From Rufibacter psychrotolerans (lineage in GTDB: Bacteria > Bacteroidota > Bacteroidia > Cytophagales > Hymenobacteraceae): a stretch of DNA of 64,000 nucleotides. The notes below the pieces were generated by a model. It saw only the letters and a list, made by a program, of their open reading frames with translations. It did no database searches and had not been told where the DNA came from. Below, piece by piece: positions 51,090 to 59,258 of the stretch. Both the position numbers and the translations under genes were made by a program. Location: positions 124,001 through 188,000 of the forward strand of contig NZ_JAFFJV010000005.1 of NCBI RefSeq assembly GCF_016924645.1. Direction: 5' to 3'. Position 1 is the first letter of the stretch. Every line of letters starts with the position of its first letter.

Positions 51090-52910
51090 ATGGAAGAAAA
51101 AGGCACGATTTCGATTCACACCGAGAACATTTTCCCTATCATCAAGAAGTTTTTGTACTCAGACCACGAGATCTTCTTGCGTGAGTTGGTTTCAAACGCT
51201 GTAGACGCGAGCCAGAAGGCCAAGCGTTTGTCGGTGATTGGTGAACTGAAAGGCGACCTGGGTGACCTGAAGGTGACCGTGAAGGTGGACAAAGAGAAAA
51301 AGCAGATCATCATCTCGGACAACGGGATAGGGATGACCGCCGAGGAGATCAAGAAATACATCAACCAGATTGCCTTCTCCGGCGCCACTGAGTTTGTGGA
51401 GCGCTACAAAGACTCTACTGACAAGAGCCAGATCATCGGGCAGTTCGGTTTAGGTTTCTATTCTGCCTTCATGGTGGCCGGCACCGTGGAGATTGACACT
51501 TTGTCGCACCAGGACGGCGCGGAGCCTGCGCACTGGATCTGCGACGGTTCTACAGAGTTCTCCATCACTACCGGCAGCCGCACTGAGCGTGGTACCGATG
51601 TGATTTTGAACATCGCCGAGGATTCTGAGGAGTTCCTGGAAGAAGCCCGCTTGCAATCCATCCTGAACAAATACTGCAAGTTCCTGCCAATTCCGGTAGA
51701 GTTCAACGGCGAGACCATCAACAACCCGAACCCCATCTGGACCAAGTCTCCGTCTGAACTGACCGACGAGGACTACAAGAACTTCTACAAAGAACTGTAC
51801 CCGTTCTCTGAGGACCCGCTGTTCTGGATTCACCTCAATGTAGACTATCCGTTCAACCTCACCGGTATTCTTTACTTCCCTAAAGTGAAGAATGAGTTCG
51901 ATTTCCAGAAAAACAAAATTCAGTTGTACAGCCGTCAGGTATTCATCACCGACGAGGTGAAAGACGTAGTGCCTGAGTTCCTGATGCTGTTGCACGGCGT
52001 GATCGACTCCCCAGACATTCCACTGAACGTGAGCCGCTCCTTCCTGCAGGCCGATGCCAACGTGAAGAAAATCAATACCTACATTACCCGTAAGGTGGCC
52101 GATAAACTGAACGAGATCTACAAGAAAGACCGCACTGCCTACGAAGAGAAGTGGAATGACATTGCGGTGTTCGTGAAGTACGGCATGCTTTCTGACGACA
52201 AATTCTACGAGAAAGCCAAAGACTTCGCCCTGCTGCAAAGCACCGACGAGAAATTCTACACCCTGGAAGAGTACCGCAATTACGTGCAAGCCAATCAAAC
52301 CGATAAAAACGGCCAGTTGGTAATCTTGTACACTACGGATGCCGAGAAGCAGCACGCCTTCATTGAAACCGCCAAGAACCGCAACTATGACGTGGTTAAG
52401 CTGGACACGATGATTGACCCGCATTTCATTGGTCAGTTAGAGCAGAAACTGGAGAAAACGACCCTGAAACGCGTAGACGCCGATACCATTGACAAGCTCA
52501 TTGAGACCGATGCCAAGCCGGCCAGCGTGTTGTCTGAAGACGAGACCAAGCGTTTGAAAGAGTTGTTTGAGAAGGCCATCAACAACCAGAACATGACCGT
52601 AGGCGTGGAAGCCCTGAGCACCGATGACCAGCCGGTTATCATCACCCTGCCTGAGTTCATGCGCCGCATGAAAGACATGAACCGCATGGGCGGCGGCGGC
52701 ATGATGATGGGCAACTTCCCAGACATGTACAACGTGACCATCAACGCCAATCACCCCATCAACCACCGTATCCTCAAGCACAACGACGAGCGCGGTGAGA
52801 AGATAGCCAAACAAGCCTATGACCTGGCGTTGCTGTCGCAGAACATGCTTTCCGGTGCAGCCCTTACCGCGTTTGTGAAGCGCAGCGTGGAGCTAATTGA
52901 CAAAGAATAG
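51090..52910 (+). CDS. htpG: Molecular chaperone HtpG (Hsp90)
   Basis: This 606-residue Hsp90 homodimer is an ATP-driven folding chaperone. The N-terminal ATPase (Bergerat fold) has LRELVSNAVDASQKAK, ISDNGIGMTAEEIKKYINQI and IGQFGLGFYSAFMVA. The middle domain carries DVVPEFLMLLHGVIDSPDIP and NVSRSFLQAD. The C-terminal dimerisation region is present, with a Met/Gly-rich segment RMGGGGMMMG. It is short in the charged linker, as bacterial forms are. It is downstream of the repeat-rich gap and ends at a strong terminator. Confidence 0.97.
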   Translation: MEEKGTISIHTENIFPIIKKFLYSDHEIFLRELVSNAVDASQKAKRLSVIGELKGDLGDLKVTVKVDKEKKQIIISDNGIGMTAEEIKKYINQIAFSGATEFVERYKDSTDKSQIIGQFGLGFYSAFMVAGTVEIDTLSHQDGAEPAHWICDGSTEFSITTGSRTERGTDVILNIAEDSEEFLEEARLQSILNKYCKFLPIPVEFNGETINNPNPIWTKSPSELTDEDYKNFYKELYPFSEDPLFWIHLNVDYPFNLTGILYFPKVKNEFDFQKNKIQLYSRQVFITDEVKDVVPEFLMLLHGVIDSPDIPLNVSRSFLQADANVKKINTYITRKVADKLNEIYKKDRTAYEEKWNDIAVFVKYGMLSDDKFYEKAKDFALLQSTDEKFYTLEEYRNYVQANQTDKNGQLVILYTTDAEKQHAFIETAKNRNYDVVKLDTMIDPHFIGQLEQKLEKTTLKRVDADTIDKLIETDAKPASVLSEDETKRLKELFEKAINNQNMTVGVEALSTDDQPVIITLPEFMRRMKDMNRMGGGGMMMGNFPDMYNVTINANHPINHRILKHNDERGEKIAKQAYDLALLSQNMLSGAALTAFVKRSVELIDKE

Positions 52911-52937
52911 TCTGTCGTTTTTAAGTAGTTTTATAGA

Positions 52938-52973
52938 AAAGAGGCCGGAAACGTACGTTTACCGGCCTCTTTG
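52938..52973 (+). terminator. htpG terminator
   Basis: AAAGAGGCCGGAAACGT pairs with the later ACGTTTACCGGCCTCTTT with one bulge, then GTTTTT. A near-identical hairpin recurs at 54120-54153 and a related one at 57814-57845. Confidence 0.85.
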
Positions 52974-53040
52974 TTTTTACATATCTGCGAACGTGCTCTT
53001 TCATGGTTTGGCTCTGCTCCCGTTCCAGCTTCACATCTCT

Positions 53041-53131
53041 TTTGTCATCCTGAAAGGATCTTGTGGGCGAACGGTAGTGGCGTTATTGTAAGGTCTTTCT
53101 AGTTTTCTAACAAGATCTTTCCAAGATGACA
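53041..53131 (+). repeat. ~90-bp inverted-repeat element, copy C
   Basis: Left arm TTTGTCATCCTGAAAGGATC, right arm AACAAGATCTTTCCAAGATG. The loop order (GGTAGTGGCG before TTTCTAG) matches copies A and D. It starts 68 bases after the htpG hairpin. Confidence 0.85.
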
Positions 53132-53138
53132 AGGAAAG

Positions 53139-54059
53139 TTAGTAGCCCACCAAGCCATCTAGTTTATAGAGGGTAAGAAGAGAGTTAGCTTTGGAGGTGT
53201 CTTGTTTTTGAAGGGCTGCGAAATAAGGCTTAATTAGTTTACTGGCAGGTGATTGGGGTGCTTTCTTCTGAAGATATTGGTACGCCTCAGCATAGGATGG
53301 ATCTAGTTTGCCATCCTCAAAGCTCAGTACTGGCGTGTTGTCCATCCCCTCAAATAAAGTAGCTAAATAACTCTTTCTCTCTGATTCAGCAGATTTCCGA
53401 AAAATGAAATCAGGATGTTTGCGTAAGAAGTTTTCTCTCCAGATTACCCTATCCGCCAATTGAACAGGACTAATTGTTAAGCCGCCATCTTCTGAGAAGC
53501 CCTCTTTGTGGTCCTTGTTCACCTGAACGAGGTATTCTTTAAGAACTGGGCTTATAAAGCTATAGAAATGCTTCGCGATGAAATCACGGTCTTGCTTTAA
53601 ATAGGTCGCTCCCTCCGTCATGTCCACTTCAAAGCCATTGGCTATCATTTTATTATTATAGTCTTTTAGTTTTTGGGTTAACGCCAGCGGATTGGGTTCA
53701 TCATATACCAAGACTAGGGGCTTATAGTCGGTAGAATCCTGAAAATGGATTTCATTGATAGTATTATCAACTCGCCGGTAGAATTTTTCGAAGATGACGT
53801 ACCCAGAGTCTGCCATGGAAGAGGGTTGGCCTTTGAACAAAGAGGTGTACTTGTCTGCTGCCTTAGACACGCTGGTAACATCTCCGCTATCTAGTTTCGC
53901 CAGGAACTGCTGATACTCTATCAGCGGAGAGACTGTTGGTGTACTTGTTCTCTCAGGAAGTTGCGTTGGTGCCTTCGTTTCTTGCTGGGGAGGACTAGTT
54001 TGTTGGCATGCTGCTACCAGAAGCAAAACGCCTGTAAACAAATAGAGCAATCCTCTCAT
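53139..54059 (-). CDS. Hypothetical lipoprotein, paralogue 1
   Basis: This 306-residue lipoprotein has the lipobox LLLVAAC (cysteine near 18) and a Thr/Pro-rich linker. A long alpha-helical mature region has FLAKLDSGDVTSVSKAADKY, YVIFEKFYRRVDNTINEI and NGFEVDMTEGATYLKQDRDF. The protein at 55314-56255 shares most of these blocks (SKAA-KY, SLFK-Q, NGFEV, TYLKQ, FYSFISPVLKEYL), so the two are clear paralogues. No known domain is recognised. Base composition here is AT-richer than in the second copy. It is bracketed by element copies C and D. Confidence 0.72.
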   Translation of the reverse strand: MRGLLYLFTGVLLLVAACQQTSPPQQETKAPTQLPERTSTPTVSPLIEYQQFLAKLDSGDVTSVSKAADKYTSLFKGQPSSMADSGYVIFEKFYRRVDNTINEIHFQDSTDYKPLVLVYDEPNPLALTQKLKDYNNKMIANGFEVDMTEGATYLKQDRDFIAKHFYSFISPVLKEYLVQVNKDHKEGFSEDGGLTISPVQLADRVIWRENFLRKHPDFIFRKSAESERKSYLATLFEGMDNTPVLSFEDGKLDPSYAEAYQYLQKKAPQSPASKLIKPYFAALQKQDTSKANSLLTLYKLDGLVGY

Positions 54060-54119
54060 AGGTCTGAAAGATGGGAAGTGGTTGGGTCTAAAGTAACAGT
54101 TTTAAAGTAGTTTTTACCA

Positions 54120-54153
54120 AAAGAGCCTGGAAACTCATGTTTCTAGGCTCTTT
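54120..54153. terminator. Hairpin near-identical to the htpG terminator
   Basis: AAAGAGCCTGGAAAC (54120-54134) pairs with GTTTCTAGGCTCTTT (54139-54153). It lies between paralogue 1 and element copy D and reads as part of a duplicated unit (hairpin plus element). Confidence 0.75.
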
Positions 54154-54181
54154 GCTTTTAGGCTCCTTTCTGTCTCTCTTC

Positions 54182-54270
54182 TGTCATCCTGAAAGGATCT
54201 TGTGGGCGAACGGTAGTAGCGTTACAACACAGCTTTTCTAGTTCGCTAACAAGATCTTTCCAAGATGACA
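54182..54270 (+). repeat. ~90-bp inverted-repeat element, copy D
   Basis: Begins TGTCATCCTGAAAGGATCTT and ends CAAGATGACA. The arms pair over about 30 bp and the loop order matches copies A and C. Confidence 0.85.
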
Positions 54271-54286
54271 GGAAAAGAAGAAATGA

Positions 54287-55195
54287 TCAGAGTTTAACAT
54301 TCCAGGTGGCGCAGTTCAGAACGCCTCCATGGTAAGCGATTTCATTTGATAGAATAGGATGAATAATGCAACCAGGGTACAGTTCCTTCATCTTCGCTAG
54401 AACAATCTCGTCCTCTGGTAGACCAAAGAAAGGGAGCAGGATAACATTGCCCACTTGAGCGAAGTTGATGTAACAACCTATGGCAGTATAATCTCCGTCT
54501 TCATTTTTCTCGTCTGATGGCACGTAAGGAAACAGAACAATCTCCAGACCGGTATTTTTCAGAGCTCTGGCAAGACGTTGCTTCCAACTAGGGCTTGCAT
54601 GGCTGAAGTCATTCACCAGCAACCGATGCTCGTCTAAAAAACGAACCATTCCATCTGCATGGCCGGTAAAGTCATAAGGCTGACTAGGTATAACAAATAG
54701 TTCTTCCACTTGCAGTTCATCTTTCACAGCTGCTTTAACTACCTCTTTAGATAAGTGGCTGTTCTCTGTGAAGACTCTCTCCGTAACAATGGCTTTGCTT
54801 TTTGCCTTCACTACATTGCCTCCGTCTAGCTTCAAGGAGGAATGTTTTACAGGTGAGTGCCAATCCAAGGGAACCTCGGCAACATTGGTTCTGAGGTGGC
54901 GGTACTTCTTAGGTTCAAGATAGCTTGGGTCATAAATGAACTGCACCAATCCATCGTCTGACACTTGTACCGGCATGTAATCGCGGCACCAGATGTCTTT
55001 AGTGCCTTGAAGCAGGCTGTAGTTGATGCCTTCTTTGTCTAGGATGCTTTTCAGCCTGAGCCAGAAAGGCCTGTATTTTTTTTCGGTGGCAAGTAATGCA
55101 GACAGGTAGACAAAATTGGTTTCCTGGTCTATTATCATTTCGCCCTTAGCTCTCTCTTCAGAAAAGGCAGTAGCTGCATTGGTCATATTTTCCAT
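54287..55195 (-). CDS. Agmatine deiminase/peptidylarginine deiminase-like protein
   Basis: This 302-residue protein of the PAD_porph/agmatine deiminase fold has family active-site blocks in order: KDIWCRDYMPVQ, KLDGGNVV, FTGHADGMVRFL and GGVLNCATWN, the last with the nucleophile cysteine near the C-terminus. The family hydrolyses guanidino groups of agmatine or peptidyl arginine. The short length and lack of a signal peptide favour a cytoplasmic, free-substrate enzyme. AT content is high relative to most of the window. ATG at 55195 or 55186 may be used. It stands between the two paralogous secreted proteins. Confidence 0.82.
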   Translation of the reverse strand: MENMTNAATAFSEERAKGEMIIDQETNFVYLSALLATEKKYRPFWLRLKSILDKEGINYSLLQGTKDIWCRDYMPVQVSDDGLVQFIYDPSYLEPKKYRHLRTNVAEVPLDWHSPVKHSSLKLDGGNVVKAKSKAIVTERVFTENSHLSKEVVKAAVKDELQVEELFVIPSQPYDFTGHADGMVRFLDEHRLLVNDFSHASPSWKQRLARALKNTGLEIVLFPYVPSDEKNEDGDYTAIGCYINFAQVGNVILLPFFGLPEDEIVLAKMKELYPGCIIHPILSNEIAYHGGVLNCATWNVKL

Positions 55196-55313
55196 TACCA
55201 GTGAATATAGTAAATTCTGAATAGAAAGGAGCTCCTAAAACCGCAAACGCAGATGTACAAAGGTGTTTGCTTAATACTGATAGAAGATCAGGTGCTAGCC
55301 TGTTTCGCCCAGA

Positions 55314-56255
55314 TCAAGACCCCGGTGCCGAGGAACCCAGGATGGCGCCGGCTTTCCGGTATTGCTGCAGGAGGGCATTCGCCCGGAGTTTGTCTGACCG
55401 AACCAAGGCTTTGAAGTAGGGTTGTACCAGTTTGTTGGCTTCTGAGGCGGGGGCGCATCTATGGAGTTCCCGGTACGCCACGGCGAAGTAGGTGTCCAAT
55501 TTTTTGCGCTCATAGGTAAGGACGGGCGTGTTGTCCAGCCCAGCCAGTAGAACGGTCAGGTAGTACTTCTTCCTTTCTGCACTTTCCTTCGCGTACAGGA
55601 ACGTGGGGTTTCTGGCCACGAAGGATTCCCACCAGACTACCCGGTCCACAAACGCTTCCTCAATGATGGTGAGGCCGGTATCATCGGCGAAGCCTTCCTT
55701 GGTTTCTTTGTTGACTTGTTCCAGATACTCCCTCAAAACCGGACTGATAAACGGATAAAAGTGCCGGGCGATAGAGTCGCGGTTCTGTTTCAGGTACGTT
55801 CCCCCTTCCCGTAGGTGCACTTCAAACCCGTTGGCCAGCATGGTTTGCTGAAAGTCCTTCTGCGTTGGGGTAGGTTGGGCAGGGTTGGCCTCCCCGTGAA
55901 CCTGCGCCAGCAGATTGGAGTGGGCGGCATTTTCCCCGTGCAGGCGGGTGAGGGCGGTGTTCACCCGCTGGTAGAACCCCTCAAACACCGCGTAGCCTGA
56001 ATCGGCGAGCGCCGGCCGTTGCGCCTTGAACAAGGAGGCGTACTTTTCGGCGGCTTTGGAGACATGCGTGACATTGCTGCTGTCTAACCCCGAGACATAC
56101 TTTTCATACGCCTGAAGGGGAGGCAGACTAGGGTTCATTTGCCCCACCAGAGACAGAAAGGCCGTGCTTACCTCCTTCGCCCGAAGATCGCCCTTCATCC
56201 GGAAGGCGAACAGCACAAACAAAGCAAGAATGAACAGGCTGAGAAGCTTCTTCAT
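55314..56255 (-). CDS. Hypothetical exported protein, paralogue 2
   Basis: This 313-residue protein has an N-terminal hydrophobic segment (LSLFILALFVLFAF) but no lipobox, unlike paralogue 1. The mature part repeats the paralogue's blocks: YEKYVSGLDSSNVTHVSKAA, YASLFKAQRPALADSGY, ANGFEVHLREGGTYLKQNRD and FYPFISPVLREYLEQVNKE. GC content is typical of the window. Loss or gain of the lipobox suggests that the two copies act in different compartments. Function unknown. Confidence 0.72.
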   Translation of the reverse strand: MKKLLSLFILALFVLFAFRMKGDLRAKEVSTAFLSLVGQMNPSLPPLQAYEKYVSGLDSSNVTHVSKAAEKYASLFKAQRPALADSGYAVFEGFYQRVNTALTRLHGENAAHSNLLAQVHGEANPAQPTPTQKDFQQTMLANGFEVHLREGGTYLKQNRDSIARHFYPFISPVLREYLEQVNKETKEGFADDTGLTIIEEAFVDRVVWWESFVARNPTFLYAKESAERKKYYLTVLLAGLDNTPVLTYERKKLDTYFAVAYRELHRCAPASEANKLVQPYFKALVRSDKLRANALLQQYRKAGAILGSSAPGS

Positions 56256-56327
56256 AGAACTAAACCAGATGCGTTTCTATGGCATGTAGAAGTGGTGTCT
56301 CAATATACAAAATACTTTGAGGGTAAC

Positions 56328-56373
56328 GCCCGGTTTTAGGGGCGCTTTCGTGAAAACAGCTCCAAAACCGGGC
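56328..56373. repeat. Shared-core hairpin between divergent genes
   Basis: GCCCGGTTTTAGGGGCGCTT pairs with GCTCCAAAACCGGGC. It is upstream of both paralogue 2 (-) and the NamZ-like gene (+), so it is not a simple terminator for either. Confidence 0.65.
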
Positions 56374-56501
56374 ACTTCTCTCCTGTTGTGGTGCCGATGC
56401 TGGCGCGTGGGCCAAATAGTAGCGGCGCAGCCCCGGTCTTGATTGCTACTTTGGCGGCAATCCTTCATCTTGCGGTTTAATCTCCTACTATCCCTCAAGT
56501 T

Positions 56502-57770
56502 ATGACGAATTCCTTGCTTTCGTACCTGTCCATGGGCTTGCTCACGCTAGCGCTGGGCTGCTCTTCCTGTTCTAAAACCTCCACCACAACTGCTTCGTCT
56601 ACGGCTTCCTCCAGCGGTTCTACTGCGGCCAAACCAGCCAAGGCCTTGCTGACGGGTGCCGACCAAACCCAGAAATATGTGCCCTATCTGAAGGGCAAGA
56701 AAGTGGCCATGGTGGTGAACCCGTCCTCCATCATCGGGGGAAAATCCAGTGTGGATAGTCTGTTGGCTTCGGGAATTCAGATCGTGAAGGTGTTTGGGCC
56801 CGAGCACGGGTTCAGGGGCAATGCCAGCAACGGCGCCAAGGTAGACGACGAGGTAGACGCCAAAACCGGCATTCCCATTATCTCGCTGTACGGCAAAAAG
56901 CGGAAGCCTAGCAAAGAAGACCTGGCCGGCGTGGACGTGCTCATCTATGACATCCAGGACGTGGGCGTGCGCTTCTACACCAACATCAATACCCTGCGCG
57001 ATGTGATGGAATCCTGCGCCGAGCACAACGTGGAACTGATGGTGTTGGACCGCCCCAACCCGCACGCCTACATGATTGACGGGCCCATCCTGGACATGAA
57101 GTATAAATCGGGCATCGGGCAGTTTCCTATTCCTATTGCGCACGGCTTAACCGTTGGCGAATTTGCCCAGATGGTGAACGGCGAAGGCTGGATGGAGAAA
57201 GGCCTGAAACTGAACAAGCTCAACATCATTAAAATGGCCAATTACCACCATGACATGCCGTACGTGCTGCCGGTGAACCCCTCGCCTAACCTGAACACGC
57301 CGCAATCGGTGATGCTGTACCCCAGCCTGTGCTTGTTTGAGGGAACCATCATCAGCCAGGGCCGCGGCACGCACATGCCGTTTACCGTGTTAGGTGCCCC
57401 AGCCCTGAAAGGTAAATATTCGTTCTCCTTCACCCCGGTGAGCATCAAAGGCATGAGCGAAACCCCGCTGCACATGAACGAGGAATGCTACGGCCTGGAC
57501 CTGCGGAACTATGACGTAGAGCAACTCAGAAAGAAACGCCAGATCAACCTGAGCTGGATGATAGAACTCTACAAAGCCTACCCCGAGAAAGCCCGGTTCT
57601 TTGACTCTTCTTACAGCAAGCAGATGGGCGTGATTGAGCGCCTGGCCGGCGTAGCCGATTTCCGGAAACAGATAGAAGAAGGCTGGTCTGAAGAGCAAAT
57701 CCGGAAAACCTGGGAGCCCGGCCTGAAAGCCTTCAAAGAGATGCGGAAGAAGTATCTCTTGTATCCGTGA
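56502..57770 (+). CDS. namZ: Exo-beta-N-acetylmuramidase NamZ-like (DUF1343)
   Basis: This 422-residue exported protein has a lipoprotein-type signal (LTLALGCSSC) and a Ser/Thr-rich linker. The DUF1343 domain has VAMVVNPSSIIGGKSSVDSL, KVFGPEHGFRGNASNGAKVD, YDIQDVGVRFYTNINTLRDV, LDRPNPHAYMIDGPIL and FVLGAP-like blocks. NamZ (YbbC in B. subtilis) releases N-acetylmuramic acid from the non-reducing ends of peptidoglycan fragments. GPEHGFRG carries conserved acidic and His residues. It may take part in wall recycling or in predation on other cells. It ends at a hairpin. Confidence 0.9.
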   Translation: MTNSLLSYLSMGLLTLALGCSSCSKTSTTTASSTASSSGSTAAKPAKALLTGADQTQKYVPYLKGKKVAMVVNPSSIIGGKSSVDSLLASGIQIVKVFGPEHGFRGNASNGAKVDDEVDAKTGIPIISLYGKKRKPSKEDLAGVDVLIYDIQDVGVRFYTNINTLRDVMESCAEHNVELMVLDRPNPHAYMIDGPILDMKYKSGIGQFPIPIAHGLTVGEFAQMVNGEGWMEKGLKLNKLNIIKMANYHHDMPYVLPVNPSPNLNTPQSVMLYPSLCLFEGTIISQGRGTHMPFTVLGAPALKGKYSFSFTPVSIKGMSETPLHMNEECYGLDLRNYDVEQLRKKRQINLSWMIELYKAYPEKARFFDSSYSKQMGVIERLAGVADFRKQIEEGWSEEQIRKTWEPGLKAFKEMRKKYLLYP

Positions 57771-57813
57771 GGTAACACCAGAAAGCCACCCCCGTTTCAG
57801 CGGTAGTTTCACA

Positions 57814-57845
57814 AAAAGAGGCCGGAAATGCTCCGGCCTCTTTTC
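57814..57845 (+). terminator. Terminator of the NamZ-like gene
   Basis: AAAAAGAGGCCGGA pairs with TCCGGCCTCTTTT around AATGC. The arm sequence resembles the htpG hairpin. Confidence 0.85.
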
Positions 57846-57875
57846 ATTCTAAAGGCACACCTTCTTTGCTCTCCA

Positions 57876-58055
57876 ACCTCTCCCTTTGTCATTCAATCCT
57901 TCTCTCTTCCTCCTCCAGCCCTCTGTTTGTCATTCAACCTCTTTCCTTGTCCCCAACTCCTCTCTTGTCATATACCCTCTCCCTTTGTCATTCAATCCTT
58001 CTCGTTGCCTTCCAACTTCTCCCTTTGTCATGCATCCTCTCTCTTTGTCATCCTG
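57876..58055 (+). repeat. 20-bp-period degenerate tandem array
   Basis: A pyrimidine-rich tract repeats a unit like CTCTCCCTTTGTCATTCAAT. TTTGTCAT or a decayed version recurs near 57885, 57926, 57965, 57984, 58024 and 58044, with weaker units at the 20-base positions between. The last unit is the outer edge of element copy E (CTCTCTTTGTCATCC). The open reading frame across it is repeat-derived and not called. Confidence 0.7.
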
Positions 58056-58137
58056 AAAGGATCTTGTGGGCGAACTAGAAAAGCGTTTATTCAAGCGCCA
58101 CTACCGTTCGCAACCAAGATCCTTCCAGGATGACAAA
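58044..58137 (-). repeat. ~90-bp inverted-repeat element, copy E
   Basis: TTTGTCATCCTGAAAGGATC to CCTTCCAGGATGACAAAG, arms of about 30 bp. The loop has CTAGAAAAGCG before CGCCACTACCG, inverted relative to copies A, C and D. Confidence 0.85.
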
Positions 58138-58217
58138 GAGACAATACCTTCCAGGACGACATAAAGACAATAAATAATGATGAAGAAAGCCGAGCCTCTT
58201 GCAGCGCGAGGAGGAAC

Positions 58218-58982
58218 CTACTTAGCCGCAGCGTGTAAAGCCGAAGCCGCTACGGGCTTTCTGCTAGTGAGCCACAGATTCACCAGCAGCAGCACCAGCA
58301 GAATTCCTGAGTTGACGGCTAGCACCGGCAAGGCCCCAGAGATCTTCCCTAACGTCATCAGGAACATATTGGCAATAGCTTGTACCACCATCACTTTCTC
58401 CAATCTGCTGAGCGAAGGCGGCAACAGCGCACACGCTCCTGTCAACCCGAAAGTCAGTAGCCCGAAACCGTTGGTCATGTCATAACTGAATTGGGTGGAA
58501 ACCATGGTGCTCAACGCCGCCGCCAGAATAGCCCAAGGCAGCTTCCCGCTCCGGAACTGCTCCAGCGGAGTGGGCTCGGCAGGCATCATCACTTCGGGAG
58601 AAAACAGGAACCAGAAACGTTTAGACTCATACAGCAGCAGGCTCAGGTTCAGCAGCAGGAACACAGTGTTCACGTAGGGCGTGCCGGTCCAGTTCTGCGA
58701 AACGGTAACGGCCAAAATAGAGATGTTCATAGGCACCAGCATCACGGCGCCCAGCAGACTGAACCGCTGCGAGAACAGCAACGCGCCTATGATCACCTGG
58801 CATACCGCCACTACCTGCGCAAACAACCCAAGGCCGTGCTTGGCGAGCGCCTCCTCCAGCCAGGGCGGACCAATCAACTGCCCGAAGTTCCCGTGGGTGA
58901 GTTTACAGATGCCCGCCGAGAAGAAGACGTAGCCTAAAAAGAGCCGGATGAGGAGCACGAGAAAGTCTTTGTTTCGGAGCAT
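58218..58982 (-). CDS. DoxX-like membrane protein
   Basis: This 254-residue protein is read from the ATG at 58982; ATG at 59027 is possible. The N-terminal half is DoxX-like: LLIRLFLGYVFFSAGICKLT, GLFAQVVAVCQVIIGALLFS and the following helices. The C-terminal half adds more hydrophobic segments (MVSTQFSYDMTNGFGLLTFG, ILLVLLLVNLWL), making about seven to eight in all. DoxX proteins are poorly understood; some link to quinone or sulfur oxidation. No partner subunit is adjacent. Confidence 0.6.
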   Translation of the reverse strand: MLRNKDFLVLLIRLFLGYVFFSAGICKLTHGNFGQLIGPPWLEEALAKHGLGLFAQVVAVCQVIIGALLFSQRFSLLGAVMLVPMNISILAVTVSQNWTGTPYVNTVFLLLNLSLLLYESKRFWFLFSPEVMMPAEPTPLEQFRSGKLPWAILAAALSTMVSTQFSYDMTNGFGLLTFGLTGACALLPPSLSRLEKVMVVQAIANMFLMTLGKISGALPVLAVNSGILLVLLLVNLWLTSRKPVAASALHAAAK

Positions 58983-59203
58983 GGTCTGGTAGATTGAGGT
59001 GAAAATCAGGAGCCCGATTTCAACCATCGGCTCCTATCATGACTCCAAGTAAAAGAGAGTTCCACAGCCTGAAAAATCATTTAGACCAACCGCCCAATTA
59101 CTTAGACGAATCCTCGGAAATGGTTGGCAACCAGTTTGGTTCCTATCCCCGAGTACCTATCTATTAGGGCAGCCCATGTAATGTACAAAAGCGGAGATAA
59201 ACG

Positions 59204-59228
59204 AAAAAGGGCAACCACAAGGATTGCC
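59204..59228 (-). terminator. Terminator of the dioxygenase-like gene
   Basis: On the minus strand GGGCAA pairs with TTGCCC around TCCTTGTGG, followed by TTTTT. It lies about 30 bases past the gene's stop. Confidence 0.7.
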
Positions 59229-59258
59229 CCTACATTTCTGATATATTAGCCAGAGAGC

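Noticed and set aside
51450-52424. 324-residue open frame opposite htpG
   Set aside because: It is antisense to a clear Hsp90 gene and has no recognisable domain.
57876-58055. Possible CRISPR array
   Set aside because: The units are directly adjacent, degenerate and about 20 bases long, with no unique spacers and no cas genes in the window.
57828-58133. 101-residue open frame on the + strand
   Set aside because: It is read from the 20-bp tandem array and element copy E; the Ser/Pro/Phe-rich peptide repeats with the DNA repeat and has no family.
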